Positions 25,190 to 34,857 are shown, numbered from the stretch's first letter. The stretch is 64,000 nucleotides of DNA from an uncultured Lachnospiraceae bacterium (GCA_944376125.1 CALWBQ010000009.1:1-64000); one strand, 5' to 3'. Notes: generated from the sequence alone by a model not told the origin. A program made the numbers and translations.

Positions 25190-26479
25190 ATGCAAGCTAT
25201 GGCATTACTGTTTGGTTCGATGGCTGTTTTCCTTGTAATAGGTGTACCCATTGCGTTTGCCATCGGTCTGTCGATTATGGTGACAATCCTCATGGACGGT
25301 CAGCTCCCCATGATGATTGTATTTCAGCAAACTTACCAGGGACTGGACAGCTTTACGCTGCTGGCGCTCCCGCTTTTCATATTGGCGGGTGATCTGATGG
25401 GGCGGGTCGGCATTATCGATGACCTGCTGACCGTCTGTGAGGTGCTTCTGGGACGAGTCAGGGGAAGCCTGGCCCACGCCAATATCCTGGCATCTATGTT
25501 TTTTGCAGGGATTTCCGGATCTGCCACGGCAGATACGGCCGCTATCGGCGGAGCCCTGATCCCAGCTATGGTGAAGCAGGGTTACGATGCAGACTTCTCG
25601 GTAGGTGTTACGGCATCCTCCTCGGTGATCGGGCCGATCATCCCGCCTAGCATTGGATTTGTTCTGTATGGCTCTACCATGATGGTATCCATCTCCGCGC
25701 TCTTTATGGCAGGGGTGGTTCCTGGAATTCTTCTGGGGATTGCGCTGATGGTCCCGACAGCCTACATGAGCCACAAGAGGAATTATCCCAAGAGCAACAA
25801 GCGCTACACGCCGATCCAGATTATCAAGACTCTGTGCCGGGCGATTCCGGCGGCGATTATGCCGGTGATCATTCTGGGCGGTATTCTCAGCGGCATTTTT
25901 ACCCCCACTGAGGCTGCGGATATGGCGGTGATCTATGCTTTGCTGGTAGGGTTCCTTTACTACAGAAGCCTGAATCTGAAGACGCTGTGCAACTGCATCG
26001 TACAGTCAGCGGTTTCCTGCGGAGCGGTTCTGCTGATTGTTGGGCTCTCCTATTCCTTCGGCTGCTTGGTTGCTATGACCCAGATCCCCCTGGCAATCTC
26101 CGAGTTTCTGATGGAGTTTACGTCCAGCAAATTTGTATTTCTTTTATTGGTGAACCTGTTCCTGCTGGCTATGGGCTGCGTAATGGAGAGCAACGCCATC
26201 CTGCTGATCTGCGCCCCGGTCCTGGCTCCGATCGCTACAATGTTCGGGATCGACGCAGTGCATTTCGGCGTTGTGTTCGTTTTGAATATCATCATCGGTC
26301 TGGCAACCCCGCCCTTCGGAATGTGTATGTTTATTGCTACCGGAATTGCAAAGATTCCTCTGAGCAAATCCATGAAGGCTATGATTCCTTTCGTCACAGC
26401 GGAGATCGTCGTGCTTTTCCTGATTACATATATTCCAGATCTCTGCCTCACCCTGCCAAGGCTGCTGGGACTCTGGTAA
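25190..26479 (+). CDS. dctM: TRAP transporter large permease (DctM)
   Basis: 429-residue permease with about twelve hydrophobic helices and typical DctM features: GVPIAFAIGLS near the N-terminus, FFAGISGSATADTAAIGGAL and IPPSIGFVLYGS in the transport domain, and a repeat of the same type in the second half (GLATPPFGMCMF). It carries the sodium-coupled transport. It begins three bases after dctQ. Substrate type is not readable from this subunit. Confidence 0.92.
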   Translation: MQAMALLFGSMAVFLVIGVPIAFAIGLSIMVTILMDGQLPMMIVFQQTYQGLDSFTLLALPLFILAGDLMGRVGIIDDLLTVCEVLLGRVRGSLAHANILASMFFAGISGSATADTAAIGGALIPAMVKQGYDADFSVGVTASSSVIGPIIPPSIGFVLYGSTMMVSISALFMAGVVPGILLGIALMVPTAYMSHKRNYPKSNKRYTPIQIIKTLCRAIPAAIMPVIILGGILSGIFTPTEAADMAVIYALLVGFLYYRSLNLKTLCNCIVQSAVSCGAVLLIVGLSYSFGCLVAMTQIPLAISEFLMEFTSSKFVFLLLVNLFLLAMGCVMESNAILLICAPVLAPIATMFGIDAVHFGVVFVLNIIIGLATPPFGMCMFIATGIAKIPLSKSMKAMIPFVTAEIVVLFLITYIPDLCLTLPRLLGLW

Positions 26480-26495
26480 AAGGAGGCGAACAGAT

Positions 26496-27242
26496 ATGTT
26501 TATCCAATTAGAAAAAGGGTTTTATATGGTGGCCGGCGGAGACGGCGGTCCTGGGATCTCCTGCTACAAAGACTGCAATATTTTTTTGCTGGAAGACGGG
26601 GGAGAGGCCATGCTGTTTGACGCCGGGAGCGGTATGGATACGGCCCGGATCATGGAAAATATAAAAGAAACCGGGATAAAAACAGAGCAGATTCGATATC
26701 TCTTTGTGACCCACTGCCATGGAGATCACACAGGCGGTTTAAAGGACATGCAGGAGCTCATTCCTGCATGTCAGGTGGTGGCATCCAGAGAGGAAAAAAG
26801 ACTGATTGAGACGGGTACAGAGTTTGAACTGGGCCTGATTGCGGCCAAGAAAAAAGGGGCTTACCCTCAGGATTACGTTTTCCGCCACGGGAAAGTGGAT
26901 TTGATCGCTGAGGATGGTCAGGAGTATCAGGTGGGCGGGATGACGGTGGAGCCGATCATCACCCCGGGCCACAGCATAGAGTCAGTCTGTTATCTGGTGA
27001 AGCGGGGCGGCAGGAGATACCTATTTTCAGGGGACAGCGTTTATAAAAATGGAGCATTGAGCCTTCAGAACTGTTATGGTTCTTCTTTGGAAGCCTATCG
27101 GGACAGCTTCCCCAAATTAGCGGGACTTCAGATCGACGGTCTGATTCCGGCACATTTTGGATTCACTCTGACAAATGGTCAGAAACACATTGATAAAGCA
27201 TTGGAATATTTGCAAAGCTCGGCATTGCCGCCTATGGTTTAA
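26496..27242 (+). CDS. Metallo-beta-lactamase-fold hydrolase
   Basis: 248-residue MBL-fold enzyme. The zinc-binding HxHxDH motif is THCHGDHTGG (about 71-80), followed by a later His (TPGHSIESV), Asp (FSGDSVY) and His (IPAHFGF). These are glyoxalase II/lactonase-like hydrolases that open esters, thioesters or lactones. In this operon it may open a lactone or thioester intermediate before the keto-sugar-acid steps. AGGAGG precedes the start, 16 bases after dctM. Confidence 0.85.
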   Translation: MFIQLEKGFYMVAGGDGGPGISCYKDCNIFLLEDGGEAMLFDAGSGMDTARIMENIKETGIKTEQIRYLFVTHCHGDHTGGLKDMQELIPACQVVASREEKRLIETGTEFELGLIAAKKKGAYPQDYVFRHGKVDLIAEDGQEYQVGGMTVEPIITPGHSIESVCYLVKRGGRRYLFSGDSVYKNGALSLQNCYGSSLEAYRDSFPKLAGLQIDGLIPAHFGFTLTNGQKHIDKALEYLQSSALPPMV

Positions 27243-27254
27243 GGAGGAGTCAGC

Positions 27255-28472
27255 ATGAAAGAAAAGGTATCCGTAGTAAAGCGCAGCGGGACAGTGCTGG
27301 AAACGGTTAAGCAGGCACTGGATTATCTGGGGGGAATGGAGACTTACGTAAAGCCTGGACAGTCTGTGCTGCTGAAGCCGAATTGTACCGGCCCTCTGAG
27401 TTCGGAAGACGGGGCGGCAACATCCCTGGATGTGCTGGAAAGCATTATCCTTCTGGCAAGGGATGCGGGAGCTGGAAAGATTGATATTGTAGAAGGTTCC
27501 GGAGCGTTCCATCTGGGCACACCTAAAATATTTGATATTCTGGGGATAACAGAGCTGGCAAAAAAATATGATGTCGGCCTGTATGATGTAAATGCGATGG
27601 AATTTAAAAAGGTCACCAGTGAAAAGTATCGCTTTATGGATTACATAGAGATATGCAGCGCTGTCTGGGACTATGATGTGATCATCAATATTCCGGTGAT
27701 TAAGACCCATCCGCTGACGGACATTACGGTCACATATAAAAATATGAACGGCCTCCTTTCCCCCACAGATAAGAGGCGGTTCCATGATCTGAATATGAGA
27801 AAAGCGATCGTTGATCTGACAGCAGCGCTGCCGCCTTACCTGACGATCGTAGATGGCCTGACTGCCATGGAGGGCCTGGGGCCCCTGGAAGGAACGCCGG
27901 TTGACCTGGGAATTATCATGGCAGGCAGCAATCCGACAGCAGTAGATGCAACTGCAGCCCGGATTATGGAGTTTGACCCAGAAAAGGTTGAATACATTCG
28001 CTATGCCCACGAAGCAGGACAAGGGCCGATAGCGGAGGAAGAGATTGAGGTTCTGGGCAGCACCATAGATGAGGTGAAGTACCCCTTTAAGACATCAGAA
28101 CCACAGAGCAAGGTGTACGAAGGCGTGGATATCTTTGAGCAGGAGATGCCTCAAAAATGTTTTGGCTGCAGGGCGGTGATGACCATCGCTCTTACCAGGA
28201 TCCGGGAAGCCGGTCACCTCCCGTATTTTAAAGGGATGAAAGTGCTTCTTAACGGCTCGGATCCCAAGGATATGCCAGAGCTGAAGGAGGGGGAGCATCT
28301 GTTCTGCCTGGGAAACTGCACGAGAGAGTATTACGAAAAGCACAAGGATAATCCGAATGTAGATTTTATCCTGGGTTGTGCTCCGTCTGGGCTTACAACA
28401 GAAGAGCACTTCCGGAAGGCGTACCAGGTCGCCCGGCCTGAGGGGTACGTGATAGGAAAAGTAGACGAATAA
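27255..28472 (+). CDS. DUF362 domain protein
   Basis: 405-residue DUF362 protein. Family features are VLLKPNCTGPLSS near the N-terminus, INIPVIKTHPLTDITVTYKN with the conserved KTH, and GSNPTAVDATAARIM. Most DUF362 proteins are linked with iron-sulfur clusters. Here the C-terminal third has KCFGC, CLGNC and GCAPSG cysteines but not a classical ferredoxin pair. The reaction is unknown; one possibility is a redox or dehydratase step in the pathway. It lies 12 bases after the MBL gene with GGAGG. Confidence 0.8.
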   Translation: MKEKVSVVKRSGTVLETVKQALDYLGGMETYVKPGQSVLLKPNCTGPLSSEDGAATSLDVLESIILLARDAGAGKIDIVEGSGAFHLGTPKIFDILGITELAKKYDVGLYDVNAMEFKKVTSEKYRFMDYIEICSAVWDYDVIINIPVIKTHPLTDITVTYKNMNGLLSPTDKRRFHDLNMRKAIVDLTAALPPYLTIVDGLTAMEGLGPLEGTPVDLGIIMAGSNPTAVDATAARIMEFDPEKVEYIRYAHEAGQGPIAEEEIEVLGSTIDEVKYPFKTSEPQSKVYEGVDIFEQEMPQKCFGCRAVMTIALTRIREAGHLPYFKGMKVLLNGSDPKDMPELKEGEHLFCLGNCTREYYEKHKDNPNVDFILGCAPSGLTTEEHFRKAYQVARPEGYVIGKVDE

Positions 28473-28484
28473 AAGGAGGAAGCT

Positions 28485-29684
28485 ATGGCGGCACAAGACT
28501 ATTTTGCCCCATTCAGGAGGCTTATGCCGGCTGCGGAGAAGTACATCTATCTGAATTCAGCCGGCTGCGGGCCGCTTCCAAAGCCGGTGTGGGAAGGAAT
28601 GCAGTCCGTATTTCAGAGAATGTACGAGGAAGGCCAGATTAAGGTAGAGATCCATGACTGGCTGTTTGATCTGCTAGAAGAAGCAAGGCGGGACATCGCG
28701 CGGTATATTCATGCGTCTGAGGAAGAAATCTTCTTTGTTCGCTGCATTGCGGAGGGGCTGAACACAGTGGACTATATGCTGGACCTGAAGGAAGGAGATC
28801 AGGTACTGGTCTCAGATCAGGAAAACCCTGCCTCCCTTCTGCCCTTTTTTGCGGCGGAGAAGACAAGGGGATTTCACACCGAAAAGTTTCATGCCAAAGG
28901 AAGCTATGAAGAGCTGATAGAAAACTTTGACCACGCATTGACGCCATCAGTAAAGCTGGCAGTATTCAGCCATGTTCTGCACGCGCTGGGAACCCGAATG
29001 CCCGCAAGGGAGATGTGTGAGGCGGCCCGGAAAAAGGGTGTTCTGACAGCGATAGACGGAGCCCAGGCGGCAGGAAACGGGGAGATCGATGTCAAAGAGA
29101 TCGGGTGTGATTTTTATGTCATTTCCTGTCATAAGTGGCTGTGCGGCCCGGAAGGCGTCGCAGCGGTCTATGTGAGGAAAGAACTGATCCCTGAATTGAG
29201 GGTGCCGTTTGGCGGCGTGGGGATGCAGGAAGCCTTTGACCTTTCTACAAATGAAATACAGCTTCGCCCTACGGCGAGGAGATTTGAATACGGCGGCAAG
29301 CATATCCCGATGTACACGGCATTTTCCAGCACGATCCGATTTGCGGAAGAAATAGGCCGAGAGAAGATTACCCGGAGACAGAAGGAACTGAATCAGTACT
29401 GCAGAGACCAGTTTGGGAGGATAATTCCGGAGGCTGAGATTCTGTCGCCTTCAGATGAGCGATTGATGACGGGAATCTTTGCTTTCACAATTCCCGGAAT
29501 CAGCCACAGAGATCTGGTAAAAGAGGCGTGGAAGGAGGAAAAGATGATCCTCCAGTACAGGACGGTCGACCTGTACACAAAGGCCGAAGGAATCCGGATT
29601 TCCAACAACTGGTTTATTACGGAAGAGGAACTGGATAAGATGACAAGATTTGTCAGAAAGTATCTGGACAGGGCCGGCCTATGA
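28485..29684 (+). CDS. Class V aminotransferase-like PLP enzyme
   Basis: 399-residue fold-type I PLP enzyme of the class V (cysteine desulfurase-like) group. The Schiff-base Lys is K217 in SCHKWLCGPEG; the Asp-Gly-Ala-Gln (IDGAQAAG) before it holds the pyridine nitrogen. N-terminal YLNSAGCGPLP is typical. It lacks the mobile active-site Cys loop of desulfurases, so it is more likely a lyase, transaminase or epimerase acting on an amino acid-like intermediate. Neighbouring RidA fits an enamine product. It overlaps kdgK by four bases. Confidence 0.85.
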   Translation: MAAQDYFAPFRRLMPAAEKYIYLNSAGCGPLPKPVWEGMQSVFQRMYEEGQIKVEIHDWLFDLLEEARRDIARYIHASEEEIFFVRCIAEGLNTVDYMLDLKEGDQVLVSDQENPASLLPFFAAEKTRGFHTEKFHAKGSYEELIENFDHALTPSVKLAVFSHVLHALGTRMPAREMCEAARKKGVLTAIDGAQAAGNGEIDVKEIGCDFYVISCHKWLCGPEGVAAVYVRKELIPELRVPFGGVGMQEAFDLSTNEIQLRPTARRFEYGGKHIPMYTAFSSTIRFAEEIGREKITRRQKELNQYCRDQFGRIIPEAEILSPSDERLMTGIFAFTIPGISHRDLVKEAWKEEKMILQYRTVDLYTKAEGIRISNNWFITEEELDKMTRFVRKYLDRAGL

Positions 29685-30625
29685 CAGAAGTGGTTGCGAT
29701 CGGCGAGACAATGGCGGCATTTGTGCCGAAGGAAAACGGGTATCTGCGCTACGCCAGAGATCTGTGCATCAGGGCGGCGGGTTCGGAGAGCAATGTGGCA
29801 ATCGGCGCATCTAAATTGGGCCACAGCGCTGCCTGGATCAGCCGGCTGGGAGCCGATGAGCTGGGCCATCTGATTCGGAATGCGGTCAGGGCGGATGGAG
29901 TCGATACCAGCAGAGTTGCTTGGGATAAGGAACATCCCACAGGGGTGATGATTAAGCAGGTGAGAAGTGATTCTGAAACTTCAGTATTTTATTATCGGGA
30001 CAATTCTGCTGCATCTCATATGAGAACTTTGGATTGGGATTTCCTGAAACAGGCCAGAATCATATATATTTCAGGGATCACTCCTGTGCTCAGTGACAGC
30101 TGCCGGGAATTGGTTCTGGATGTGATAACTTTTGCAGAAAAGCATCAAATCTGGCTGGCCTTTGATCCCAATATCCGGAAAAAATTGTGGAGAGGCAACG
30201 ACTATATTCCTTTGATGAAGGTTATTGCAGACCACTCGCAGATTTTAATGATGGGGGCAGAAGAGGCGGAAAAGATTTATGGAACCGATCAGATAGGACA
30301 AGTCTGTCATGCCGCTTTCTCCAGCGGGAATCTTCATTACTTGGCGCTGAAGAAAGGCGCGGATGGTGCCTGGGTGTCTGACGGCAGAGAGATAATAGCC
30401 ATTCCGCCTCATCCCTGTTCCTGCACGGATCCGGTGGGAGCGGGGGATGCTTTTAATGCAGGATTTCTTTCAGGAATATTAGAAGAAAAAGAACTGGAAC
30501 TCTGCGGCAGAATGGGAGCCATAGCGGGAGCGATGGCAACGGAGAGCAGAGGTGACACAGAAGGGATTCCTGATCGGGACATACTGGATCAGATTTTGCA
30601 GCAGCAGGATCAGGTATATCGCTAG
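29681..30625 (+). CDS. kdgK: PfkB-family sugar kinase, probable 2-keto-3-deoxygluconate kinase
   Basis: 314-residue ribokinase-like kinase. N-terminal VVAIGETMAAFVP and the GGSESNVAIGASKLG-type pattern (here AAGSESNVAIGA), FDPNIRKKLW, and the catalytic DPVGAGDAFNAGF (Asp as base) are present. Placed directly before a KDPG aldolase gene, it most likely phosphorylates 2-keto-3-deoxygluconate or a close analogue. ATGA overlap with the PLP enzyme gene shows coupling. Confidence 0.85.
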   Translation: MTEVVAIGETMAAFVPKENGYLRYARDLCIRAAGSESNVAIGASKLGHSAAWISRLGADELGHLIRNAVRADGVDTSRVAWDKEHPTGVMIKQVRSDSETSVFYYRDNSAASHMRTLDWDFLKQARIIYISGITPVLSDSCRELVLDVITFAEKHQIWLAFDPNIRKKLWRGNDYIPLMKVIADHSQILMMGAEEAEKIYGTDQIGQVCHAAFSSGNLHYLALKKGADGAWVSDGREIIAIPPHPCSCTDPVGAGDAFNAGFLSGILEEKELELCGRMGAIAGAMATESRGDTEGIPDRDILDQILQQQDQVYR

Positions 30626-30637
30626 AGAGGAAAAACC

Positions 30638-31267
30638 ATGAAAGAGTTGTGGAAAACGTATCGGGTGTGCGCTATTCTGCGGGGTATTCCCTGGGGACAG
30701 CTGTTTACTTACGTCCAGACGGCAATAGATGGAGGGATTCATCTGTTTGAAATCGCTATGAATTCGCAGGATGGAGAACAGCAGATAAAAGCTGTAAAAA
30801 AGGAATTCGGGGACAGCATCTGTGTCGGTGCCGGGACAGTGACAACCCTGGAGAGGTGCAGAGCAGCAGCGGATGCCGGAGCAGAATTTTTTCTGACGCC
30901 CTGTGTGAACAGGAATGTGCTGGAATTTTGTGCGGAAAACAAAATCCCCATACTTCCGGGGGTGATGACGCCTACAGATGTATCTGTCTGTATGGAGTAT
31001 GGCTGCTCAGTGATGAAACTCTTTCCGGCCGGTTCTCTTCCGAAAGGCTATATAAAAAGCCTGAAGGGGCCGTTTGACGGCACAGAGTATGTGGCGGTCG
31101 GAGGGGTAAAGCCTGAAAATGCAGCAGACTTTGTAAAGCAGGGATTTCTTGGCGCAGGAATTGGAAGTAACCTGATTTCAAAGGAATATATAGAGAGCGG
31201 AAATTGGAGAGAAGCAAAAAAGGGGATTATGAGTATGATGGCTGAAATAAAAGAATTGGAGAAGTAA
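30638..31267 (+). CDS. eda: KDPG/KHG aldolase
   Basis: 209-residue class I aldolase. CAILRGIPW matches the family opening, the catalytic Glu sits in LFEIAMNS, and the Schiff-base Lys is in SVMKLFPAGSL. GGVKPENAADF and GIGSNLI bind phosphate. It splits 2-keto-3-deoxy-6-phosphogluconate (or the galactonate form) into pyruvate and glyceraldehyde-3-phosphate. It ends the catabolic operon and is followed by a strong bidirectional terminator. Confidence 0.92.
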   Translation: MKELWKTYRVCAILRGIPWGQLFTYVQTAIDGGIHLFEIAMNSQDGEQQIKAVKKEFGDSICVGAGTVTTLERCRAAADAGAEFFLTPCVNRNVLEFCAENKIPILPGVMTPTDVSVCMEYGCSVMKLFPAGSLPKGYIKSLKGPFDGTEYVAVGGVKPENAADFVKQGFLGAGIGSNLISKEYIESGNWREAKKGIMSMMAEIKELEK

Positions 31268-31294
31268 AAAAGCTATCGGAGAACATAACAAAAA

Positions 31295-31342
31295 TTCCCG
31301 CAGAGGATTATCGCAAATATCTGACAGAATCCTCTGCGGGAA
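31295..31342. terminator. Strong bidirectional terminator
   Basis: Perfect 15-bp stem TTCCCGCAGAGGATT (31295-31309) and its complement (31328-31342), TTTTTATTTTT after it on the plus strand and A-rich sequence before it, so it serves both the aldolase operon and the convergent ABC operon. Confidence 0.9.
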
Positions 31343-31388
31343 CTTTTTATTTTTCAGTTTTTGTGTATTTGAGCTTCGTTTAATAGCT

Positions 31389-33119
31389 TTACAGCTTCCA
31401 CCCCGCTGATTCCTTCCGACCGGAGATGAATTTCCGGTAGATGCCGGGCTGCCGGATGAGTTCATCGTGAGTGCCTCTCTGAACGATGGAGCCCTGATCC
31501 AGCACCAGGATTTGGCTGGCATTGCGAACAGTCTTCAGGCGATGGGCGATCATGATGATCGTCTTGTCCTTCATCAGGGATTCCATGGCCTTTTGGAGTT
31601 TGTCTTCGTTCTCCGGGTCCACATTGGCTGTGGCCTCATCGAAGATAATGATAGGCGCGTCTTTCAGGATAGCACGGGCGATGGAGATCCGCTGTTTTTC
31701 TCCGCCGGAGAGGGTGGCGCCGCCTTCCCCGATAAGGGTGTCGTACCCGTCCGGGAGGGACTGGATAAAATCATGGCAGCAGGCCCTTCTTGCGGCGGCA
31801 ATCACTTCCTCCCTGGAAGCCTGGGGGCAGCCGAACTTGATGTTGTTTTCAATGGTGTCAGCGAAGAGGTAAACTGTCTGGAACACCATGCTGATCTGAT
31901 CCATCAGAGATTCCAGGGTGTATTCCCTGACGTCGTGGCCGCCGATGCGGATGGAACCCTGATCCACATCCCAGAAGCGGGCAATCAGGCTGCAGAGGGT
32001 CGTTTTCCCGGAACCACTGGGCCCGACGATGGCGGTGGTGGTTCTGTCTGGGATTGTCAGGGAAATATCCCTGAGGATCGTTTTCCTGTCATAGGAAAAG
32101 CAGACATGTTCAAACTGGATATCGTGGCTGGCCGGGGAGATGGATGCCCCGCCGGTGTCCATCTCCGGTATCTGGTCCACCTGATTGGCATGATCGATGG
32201 AACTCCCTACGACTCTGAGGAGAGCCATGCCGCTGCCGGCAGATTCAATTTGTGCGAAGGCTAGGAAGGCGATGATGACTGTCATCAGCGCATCGGGGAG
32301 CGCCATGGTGCCGGCCAGGTAAAAACGGATGCCGCACCATATGACCAGGATGCTGAACAGGTGGAGGGACATTTCTTGGGCAATGGTGTAGGGGGTAAAG
32401 AGCCGCTCGATGTCCAGGTTGCTCTTTTTGTTATATTCCAGGGCGTCCCGCAGCTTTTTATCGCCTCTTCCGGTCAGGTGGAAGGATTTGATCACGCTCA
32501 TTCCCTGGATCTGCTCTAGGACGGCGCTGACCAGACGGGCTTCAGATTCCTGGCGCCTGGGAGCCAGAACGGCAGCTTTCTTCTCCATTGCGGAGGTGAT
32601 CAGCAGATAGAGAAGGATCCCGGCTGTCACCAGGAGGCCGATACGCCAGTCAAAGGCCAGAATAAACAGGACAAAGACCAGGGAATTGATCAGGCCGCTG
32701 AGGATGTTTACTAACACCATAGGACCGGTATTTTCTACATCGTCCAGCACTGTGGTTGCGATGCCGGTGATCTCCCCCAGACTGGTCTCGTTGAAATACC
32801 CCATGGGAACACTCTTTAATTTGTTCCCGATGGCGACGCGCTTGTTGGCCACCATAAAATAGCCGGCGTGAGTCTGCTGGAGCTGGGAGAAGCGGTTGAG
32901 GATGGCCCTCCCGGCGATGCTGGCCAGCAGAAGAGCCAGACAGATCCAGGCGGCGGAGAGGGACTGGCTGCCTCCTGTCAGAGCCAGAATCACATAGTAG
33001 ACTGCACAGATCTGCAGCATGTGAAATATGGCAAAGAAGAATCCCAGGACGACAGACTTTTTGATTTCTTTTTGTTCTTCACCGGCAAACTGCCATAACT
33101 TTTTTAATACATTAATCAT
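31389..33119 (-). CDS. ABC half-transporter (permease-ATPase), second of a pair
   Basis: Fused transporter of about 576 residues: six membrane helices in the first 330 residues, then an ATPase with Walker A GPSGSGKTT, signature LSGGEKQR, Walker B IIIFDEATA and the switch His in IMIAHRL. The start at MINVLKKLWQFAGEE overlaps the upstream gene by eight bases (ATGATTAA). It probably forms a heterodimer with that protein. Export of drugs, peptides or metals such as siderophore complexes are possible roles; the TetR regulator upstream favours efflux. Confidence 0.85.
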   Translation of the reverse strand: MINVLKKLWQFAGEEQKEIKKSVVLGFFFAIFHMLQICAVYYVILALTGGSQSLSAAWICLALLLASIAGRAILNRFSQLQQTHAGYFMVANKRVAIGNKLKSVPMGYFNETSLGEITGIATTVLDDVENTGPMVLVNILSGLINSLVFVLFILAFDWRIGLLVTAGILLYLLITSAMEKKAAVLAPRRQESEARLVSAVLEQIQGMSVIKSFHLTGRGDKKLRDALEYNKKSNLDIERLFTPYTIAQEMSLHLFSILVIWCGIRFYLAGTMALPDALMTVIIAFLAFAQIESAGSGMALLRVVGSSIDHANQVDQIPEMDTGGASISPASHDIQFEHVCFSYDRKTILRDISLTIPDRTTTAIVGPSGSGKTTLCSLIARFWDVDQGSIRIGGHDVREYTLESLMDQISMVFQTVYLFADTIENNIKFGCPQASREEVIAAARRACCHDFIQSLPDGYDTLIGEGGATLSGGEKQRISIARAILKDAPIIIFDEATANVDPENEDKLQKAMESLMKDKTIIMIAHRLKTVRNASQILVLDQGSIVQRGTHDELIRQPGIYRKFISGRKESAGWKL

Positions 33120-34857
33120 TCTGTTCACCATCCTTTGCTCCGATATGGGCCTCCCACATGGCATGGTAGAGACTGCAGCTGTTCAGCAGCTGTTCATGGG
33201 TTCCCGCGGCCAGAATCCTACCGCTCTCCATGACTGCGATCTGGTCGGCTGAGGTGATGGTGGAGAGCCGGTGGGCGATCACGATCACGGTCTTTCCCTT
33301 CACCAGGCGGGCCACCGCTTTCTGGATAATGGCCTCGTTTTCCGGGTCAATGTAGGCTGTGGCCTCATCCAGGATTACCACAGGGGCGTCTTTTAACATA
33401 GCCCGGGCGATGGAGATCCGTTGGCGCTCTCCTCCTGAGAGATGGGCGCCGCCTCCGCCTGCAATCGTGTCGTAGCCGTGTTCCAGAGCCTGGATGAATT
33501 CGTGGCATCCGGCTGCCCTGGCGACGGCCTCTACCTGGGAGTCGCTGGCGCCGACCCTCCCCATGCGGATGTTTTCCCGGATCGTGGTGTCGAACAGATA
33601 GTTGTCCTGAGAGACGAAAGCTACCTGGCTGTATAATTGGGCCAGGGGAATATCTTCCAGGGGGCAGCCGCCCAGGCGGATGGTTCCCTGGGAGACATCC
33701 CAAAAGCCTGCGATCAGCTTGGCGACAGTCGATTTCCCGCTTCCGCTGGGGCCAACCAGGGCAGTCATTGTCCCAGCGGGAATGCGGAGGCTGACGTCAT
33801 GGAGAACTTCGTTTCCCTGATGGTAGCCAAAGGAGACGTGGCTGACATCAATATCCGTTCCCGATAGCGGTGCCGGGGTCTCTTTGTGGATCTGTTCTGC
33901 GCCGTTTAAAATCGAGTCCACAGAGTCCACGATGGTGCCTACGCGGGCCAGGCTGTCAGTGAAATTGAGGGCAGCCAGCAGAGGCCCGGCGATACCCAGG
34001 GAGAGGATAATAGTTGTGATAAATGTCTCCATGGGGAGGCTGCCGGAGCGGAACAGGATCCACCCCACCGGCAGGATCGTGATCAGTGTGGTGGGGGAGA
34101 CAGCCCGGGAGATGGACATGGGCATCTGGCAGCTTTTCATCCAGTTGTAAAAGTAAGCGGCATTGTCCCGCACGCAGCCTGCGAACTTTGCGTAAGAATT
34201 TTTTCCCTGGTTAAAGGCCTTGATGACTTCGATGCCGCCGATATACTCGACGATGGCAGAATTCATTTTCTGGGTGGTCTGGACAGAGCCCTCATACTGG
34301 GCGGAATAGTCCTTCATCACCATCATCAGAAAAATCATGCCCACCGGGATCGAGACGAGAGACAAGAGCGCCATCCTCCAATCCAATACCAGAAGGTAGA
34401 GAAAGATCAGGACGGGGACCAGAAAATTGGAAGTCATCTCCGGGAGCAGGTGGGCCAATGGCCGCTCCATGCTTTCCACCTGATCGACTATGATTTGCTT
34501 CAGCTGGCCGCTGGGCGTGTCGATGATGGTGCCCAGGGGCATTTTGGGCAGTTTGGCCAGGAGTTTTTCCCGGATTTCCTTCAGCAGGGTAAAGGTGGCC
34601 TGGTGGGACAGGGAAAGGGCCAGAGCGTACAGCAGAGACCGGCCCAGAAAGCCGGCCAGGGCGATGAGGCACCATTTCAGATAAAACGCCGGATCAGTCA
34701 GGCCGGAAATCAGCCCGATGATGATCTGAGCTGCGGCAAAATACGGAGCCATTCCCAGCAGCACACCGATAAAGGCAGAGACGACAGCCGCCGTCAGTCT
34801 TTTGTGCTGACTTTTTCCCATAGCCCACAGGCGAAGCATAGGACTTTGATTGTTCAT
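33112..34857 (-). CDS. ABC half-transporter (permease-ATPase), first of a pair
   Basis: 581-residue half-transporter. Membrane domain with about six helices (starting RLTAAVVSAFIGVLLGMAPY), then Walker A GPSGSGKST, signature LSGGERQR, Walker B VVILDEATA and IVIAHRLST. AAGGAGG lies ten bases before MNNQSPML. Both ATPase halves of the pair keep canonical residues, unlike heterodimers with one degenerate site. It is transcribed with its partner and follows the TetR gene. Confidence 0.88.
   Translation of the reverse strand: MNNQSPMLRLWAMGKSQHKRLTAAVVSAFIGVLLGMAPYFAAAQIIIGLISGLTDPAFYLKWCLIALAGFLGRSLLYALALSLSHQATFTLLKEIREKLLAKLPKMPLGTIIDTPSGQLKQIIVDQVESMERPLAHLLPEMTSNFLVPVLIFLYLLVLDWRMALLSLVSIPVGMIFLMMVMKDYSAQYEGSVQTTQKMNSAIVEYIGGIEVIKAFNQGKNSYAKFAGCVRDNAAYFYNWMKSCQMPMSISRAVSPTTLITILPVGWILFRSGSLPMETFITTIILSLGIAGPLLAALNFTDSLARVGTIVDSVDSILNGAEQIHKETPAPLSGTDIDVSHVSFGYHQGNEVLHDVSLRIPAGTMTALVGPSGSGKSTVAKLIAGFWDVSQGTIRLGGCPLEDIPLAQLYSQVAFVSQDNYLFDTTIRENIRMGRVGASDSQVEAVARAAGCHEFIQALEHGYDTIAGGGGAHLSGGERQRISIARAMLKDAPVVILDEATAYIDPENEAIIQKAVARLVKGKTVIVIAHRLSTITSADQIAVMESGRILAAGTHEQLLNSCSLYHAMWEAHIGAKDGEQND

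Noticed and set aside
27117..28022. A 301-codon minus-strand frame
   Set aside because: Antisense to the MBL/DUF362 genes, rich in Cys/His/Gln without any domain pattern and without a ribosome site.
28485..29684. Cysteine desulfurase (NifS/SufS)
   Set aside because: The PLP Lys and class V fold are present, but no active-site Cys loop and no Fe-S assembly genes are nearby.
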